The position numbers were made by a program, and so were the translations under genes. The notes under the pieces were generated by a model. That model was given only the letters and a program-made list of their open reading frames with translations, was not told where the DNA came from and did not search any database. From assembly GCA_036940085.1 (NCBI GenBank), contig JALLBK010000537.1, positions 1 through 11,124 on the forward strand: a DNA stretch of 11,124 nt. The letters are read 5' to 3'. The DNA is from Discostella pseudostelligera. Taxonomy: Eukaryota; Bacillariophyta; Thalassiosirophyceae; Thalassiosirales; Thalassiosiraceae. Positions 7,303-11,124 of the stretch are shown here, piece after piece; position 1 is the stretch's first letter; each line of letters begins with the position of its first letter.

Positions 7303-10300
7303 TTACGACTTTCCAATGACAATTCGAATTTCCTCATTGGCGCGTTTCGTATCCGTGTAGAGTTTCCTCAAACCATACACCCCGGCCTTTTCATGTGTCT
7401 TACTGTAATGTTCCTTAGTTGGCGGACGATCGTCATAATCAGGCATGTCGGTAGCAGCAACGATCAGATGACGGTCCGCCCACGTGAAACGATGCGCTCC
7501 CATGTCGTTCTTATTCTGTTCGAGGATGATTGTTCGACCTGGTACTAGCAGGCGTTGATCATCGGGTCGGATGGAGGTCATGTACGTATCATTATCATCT
7601 TTCGACAAGGTTCGTTCGCGTTGCCAAATGTCAATGTCACCAACTTCGAATTGAGTTTGCATGTGTAGTCCCATTAGGTTGTTAATTCCGGCACCCAAGA
7701 TGCATGGCCCACAGGTAAAGAGTGTATCAACGGTATGCACCACGGATAGTACGGGGTTGGGACAAAGCATATCATCGTAGTCTACGGCGGTGAATCGATT
7801 GCGAATGTTGTTAACGACGATTTCGATAGTGCGTGCGAGGAAGGGGTGCGCAGGAGCGGAGGCAATGAGACCATTCCATAGGCAGCTACGGTGACCAATG
7901 GTGATACCAGGCTGTTCGATATCGATCGGAGTAATGTTGAGAGACTTGTATCGTAATCTAATGAACGGCATAGTCAAACATTGTCAACTCACCTGATCAA
8001 TTGGAGTCATGAACCCAATGTCATTGGCAATGGCATCATCCAAGTTGGTTTGGAGGAGCACATCCATATCAGCATAGACTCCGCCACGAATGAGCAGCAC
8101 GCAGTATCGGAAAAGATCGGCCTTGAAGGCACCTGAAAGAGTAGTGAGCAATGGTGAAATAAGTGTCAGCACTAGATGCAACCAATCAAATCTTAGACGT
8201 CGACCCCTGCACATCATCATGGACTCACCAGGAGTAATGCTCTCGTACGCCTCTCTAACTTCCGGTGGGAAATGCGTCTCCAAGAAATCGCCAGCAGTCT
8301 CATCATCATAAAAGTAATACTCCCAACCACTCTTCTTCCAACTTTCAATCAATCGACTCATATTGGGATACTTCTCCCGCTCCACTGGTTCAAACCATGT
8401 TTGATAAATAATCTTAGGGACAAGTCGTTCGGGATCTTTGCGATATTGGGGTGGTTGGACGGCATAGGTACGTGTGATGGGTTTGGGAGGGGGGCGGACC
8501 TTGCAGAGAATGTCGCAGTAGCATGGACATTCGAGTTGACACTTGGAACAGGCATTGGCGAGGGACAGTTCGTTAGGATCGGATAACTCGTTGGCCTCAT
8601 CCTTGAGACAACGATGACACTCCTTCCGGTAGGGTAGACAGTCGTTTTCGAATAGAATGTCAAAGAAGTTGGGTGCATCGGCAGAATGGGTGGGAAAATT
8701 CGTCGCCCGGCCTGGACGAGCATCGTTCGTGTTGTTCACTACGAGACGGACTGTGGCGACGTAGGGCATATCCGTCTCTGGAATTCCACCAAGCTTGACG
8801 GTAGTGCCTTGTTGTGTCATACTCTTGTAGGGCATCGTAATCTCATTGGCATCTTGTCCTCCAATTCCCGACGTCCATCCACCCACTGGATGACGCAACG
8901 CCATGACTGGCATTGCTGATTGCACTGCACTTTTGCTCTTGTCGGGCAAAAAGGTGAGACAGCAGTATCCACCCTCGGACAATGGACACCGATCTGCCAT
9001 GCGACTGGTCAATGCATCTAGAGGTGAGATACCACCCATTGCTGATACGGTAAATCGCGACGAGGATGAATCCACAACGACACTTCCGGAAGATGCCACG
9101 CCAGAGTTCGCCGCCGCCGAGGATGATGATGACGACGACTGAGAAGAGTCCGCCAATGGAATGCAGTTATTGCGCAACAACGTCCAAGTAGCACCATTGC
9201 CCTTCTCTCCATCACTGCTCCCGTCATTGGTATCCCCCGCCGCACCCTCCGCGGCCGCTGCCTCAGCAGCAGCAACTACCGCAGCATTATTCCCAATGTT
9301 ATCACTGTTACTGTCACGCTTCTGCTTGGCCACAATCAAGCGATGCAATTCACGTGGCAAGAAGAGCGGGTTGGACGCCAGGGTATCATCGGATGTTTCG
9401 AGGAGTAATCGAATCATGGCGGAGAGTTCGGATGTGGCAGGTGTGAAGGGAGAGATGGACAAGAAGGATTCATGAATGTAGTTCCCACTACTACCGGCAT
9501 TGTTGGTTGGTAAGGGTTGTGGTGCAGCAGCACCAGCAGCAGGATTATTGCCATCACCCTCCAAAATGGGGCTACTCATCGCATCGACATTCTCATTCAC
9601 GTCCTCTGCACTGGACATGTCCGAACTGCCTGCCACCACTCCATAATTCACATCAACATTCACCACATCCCGAAATGGCAGTAGGAGTTGTTCATCCCAT
9701 CCCCAATAGGCATGTCCATCGGCATTGTATAGGACGCAGAATTTGAAGAGTTCAATTGCCGCACGTTCCAATTCTGCCGATGAGGAGTGGACCATGATGT
9801 TGTTATTATTTGCCGATGATGATTGCTTGCTGCCGTCCACAGTGTTGGAGGTTCCTTCCTTGCCAGACGAAGCGGAAGCAGCCGCTGACATGAGAGAATC
9901 ATATCGTGATAACACATCATACCACTGCAAACTCTTGTTATCCTCATCAATGTCAATATCAATGCCCAACCCATCGGCATTGCTCCCACTGCTACTGCTT
10001 CCACTACTGCTACTGCGAGGATGGCATCGATTTCCCCGCTTCACCAAATATTCTCTTCGTTCTGAGGGGGAGTAGATGTCTAGCGCCAATTCGACATTGT
10101 CATCTTGCACTATCGAGTTCATGTTGTTGTTATTGCCGCTCTTTTCACCATCATCGCTGCCATTGCTACTACTATTGCTCTGCTGCTTTTGCGAAGGGGC
10201 AAATATCATAGCTTGTGTTGCACGAATAGTACGATACATTTGCGTAGCTTCAGTAGGTGTCATGGTGGAGGGTTCCCGGGGGAGAGTTTGAAAGACACGA

Positions 10301-10653
10301 AAGATTGTCTTTGTGGAGCTGATGCGTTGGCTTGTTGACAATAATTCATCTCCATCTTTTGTATCTGCCGAGGGGTCAGTTGCCAGACTATCAAATCCCC
10401 CTGATTCTTTTGCTGCTGCTGATAATGATGTGGCCATGGAGGACGGGGTGTGTAGAAAGGCCAAAGTGGCCGTGGCGGCAAGGATCATGGTGAATGCCGT
10501 TGGTCGGCGGCGGACATGCCCCATCATTATTTTCCGACGCGCATTGTTCCTCTGCAGCCGCTGCTGCTTCTGATAACGCTCTTGAGACGGCTGATCCGTC
10601 ATCAACGACGGCAGCTCGATGGCGGGCATTGTTAGTGTGCACTCGGTCTTCAT
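7303..10653 (-). CDS. Type II membrane GT32-family glycosyltransferase with Cys-rich module (3 exons)
   Basis: Predicted Golgi glycosyltransferase, related to OCH1-type alpha-1,6-mannosyltransferases and other Gly_transf_sug (DXD) enzymes that transfer sugar from a nucleotide donor. Exons on the complement: 10653..8229, 8132..7993, 7911..7303; introns 96 and 81 nt; 1057 aa. Seen: basic cytosolic tail, then one hydrophobic anchor at about 51-69 after HVRRRP, with no cleavable signal obvious. A long luminal stem follows with Ser, Asn and Ala tracts and islands that look folded (about 290-335, 535-670). A nine-Cys module lies at 672-717. The catalytic domain starts at about 744 (VPKIIYQTWFEP), with WEYYFYDD, FKADLFRYCVL and the metal-binding D830-M-D832, continuing through HRSCLWNGLIASAPAHP at 862-878. 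About 160 further residues follow, ending TAA at 7303-7305. The family is usually 300-500 aa, so the stem is unusually long. Start is the first in-frame ATG; M9, M18 or M43 are alternatives. Sugar and acceptor are unknown. Confidence 0.9.
8133..8228 (-). other. Stop-free 96-nt intron in the GT32 catalytic domain
   Basis: Donor CCTG|GTGAGTCC and acceptor CTTTCAG|GTGCC on the minus strand. Splicing yields ITPGAFKADLFRY, the expected helix before the DXD motif. The intron is 96 nt with no in-frame stop, so unspliced message would carry 32 extra residues. Confidence 0.9.
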
Positions 10654-10658
10654 TTCAT
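10650..10658 (-). other. Minimal start-stop upstream ORF overlapping the GT32 start
   Basis: On the minus strand the sequence ATGAAATGAAG contains a two-codon ORF (ATG AAA TGA) whose stop overlaps the ATG chosen for GT32. If the leader extends upstream, this element could dampen or tune initiation. Translation is not shown. Confidence 0.3.
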
Positions 10659-11124
10659 TACCTACTCTCTATGACCGACGCGACGGCGGCCACGGTCATG
10701 AGAAGATGAAGATGTGTGTAGTAGATCGATAGGAGTAGTTTGAACGGTGGCACAGTGGTGGCACCATCGTCAACGGTGCTTTTGGCTTTGGGAAAGAAAG
10801 CACGAGGAGGCGATTTGGCGGGAGACTTCAAAATATGGCGAAGAGTAGCGAACCAAGAATTTATTTGACTCGACTTCATAAATTTTGCTGACAGGTGGAG
10901 GATTTTGATTTGGCGGGAAAGCGAGGACGCAACCTACTTCCCGCCATTTGATTCTCGATTCTTACTACGATTCTCGCAATTTTTAAAATATTGAATTTAA
11001 AATGGGCGCTCCATTTAAATGTCATCACCAAGTAAAATATAAATGTTGTATGTGGTCACTAATGCATAATGAAAATTTAATTCTACATAACTCACCGTGC
11101 ATTTATTAATTTTATATGTATGTA
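10654..11124 (-). promoter_or_regulatory. GT32 upstream region with E2F-like sites and AT-rich edge
   Basis: 471 bp to the window edge. E2F-like elements: TTTGGCGGGAGA 10814-10825, ATGGCGAAG 10835-10843, TTTGGCGGGAAA 10909-10920 (full consensus on both halves) and CTTCCCGCCAT 10937-10947, which is the exact complement of the 11-mer found twice in the CBS/RING promoter. From about 10980 the sequence turns AT-rich and contains an imperfect inverted repeat, ATTTAAAATGG 10995-11005 with CCATTTAAAT 11011-11020. No gene is recognisable in the last 170 bp. Confidence 0.55.

Noticed and set aside
7189..7548. Plus-strand 119-codon ORF starting in the RING/GT32 spacer
   Set aside because: Mostly antisense to the conserved last exon of GT32, with no recognisable protein character.
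7912..7977. GT32 last exon starting at the ATG at 7975-7977 as a separate gene
   Set aside because: Splicing 7992..7912 joins FMTPIDQ to PGITIGHRSC in frame and completes the GT32 domain; the MTMPFIRL stretch is intron.
11060..11124. Possible minus-strand exon/donor (GCACG|GTGAGT) at the window edge
   Set aside because: Just one donor-like match in AT-rich DNA with no coding sequence ahead of it inside the window.
1..11124. tRNA, rRNA, transposon ends, CRISPR or viral genes
   Set aside because: No cloverleaf, terminal repeats, transposase or repeat-spacer pattern was found by reading either strand; small structured RNAs cannot be excluded without a covariance search.

Overview
This is a compact eukaryotic nuclear window holding four protein-coding genes in about 11 kb. 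The introns are short (77-104 nt, all GT-AG), intergenic gaps are small, and the predicted proteins are rich in Ser/Asn/Gln/Ala tracts. The kinesin and the glycosyltransferase look like those of photosynthetic stramenopiles. A diatom, perhaps centric, is my best guess; that is inference from style and not from a marker gene. I see no rRNA, tRNA, transposon, virus or CRISPR.

Layout. (1) 39-2252, plus: a divergent kinesin motor protein, 705 aa after removal of one 96-nt intron that splits the P-loop; its N-terminus looks like an F-box. (2) 2338-4332, minus, convergent with the kinesin (85 bp apart): cystathionine beta-synthase, 544 aa from five exons, one only 37 nt long. (3) 4333-4852: a 520-bp head-to-head promoter region with a dense cluster of E2F-like GGCGGGAA / TTCGCGCC elements and a (TTG)10 microsatellite. 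(4) 4853-6954, plus: a RING-H2 ubiquitin-ligase-like protein with a RanBP2/NZF-type zinc finger and two SUMO-interaction-like motifs. The assembled sequence is broken by two single Ns, each flanked by an exact 72-bp direct repeat. Collapsing both repeats restores one continuous 651-aa frame, so these are unmerged contig overlaps and not biology. (5) 7303-10653, minus, convergent with the RING gene: a 1057-aa type II membrane protein with a C-terminal GT32 (Gly_transf_sug, DXD) glycosyltransferase domain, a nine-cysteine module just before it and a long low-complexity stem. (6) 10654-11124: its upstream region, with a second E2F-like cluster that shares an 11-bp word with the first.

The four genes do not form an obvious pathway. 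The most coherent shared signal is regulatory: three of the four genes (CBS, RING, GT32) have E2F/DP-like sites upstream, which suggests, without proving, cell-cycle-phased expression. The points most worth checking are the F-box-like kinesin, the STUbL-like RING protein, the two stop-free 96-nt introns at catalytically important positions, and the assembly error in the RING gene.
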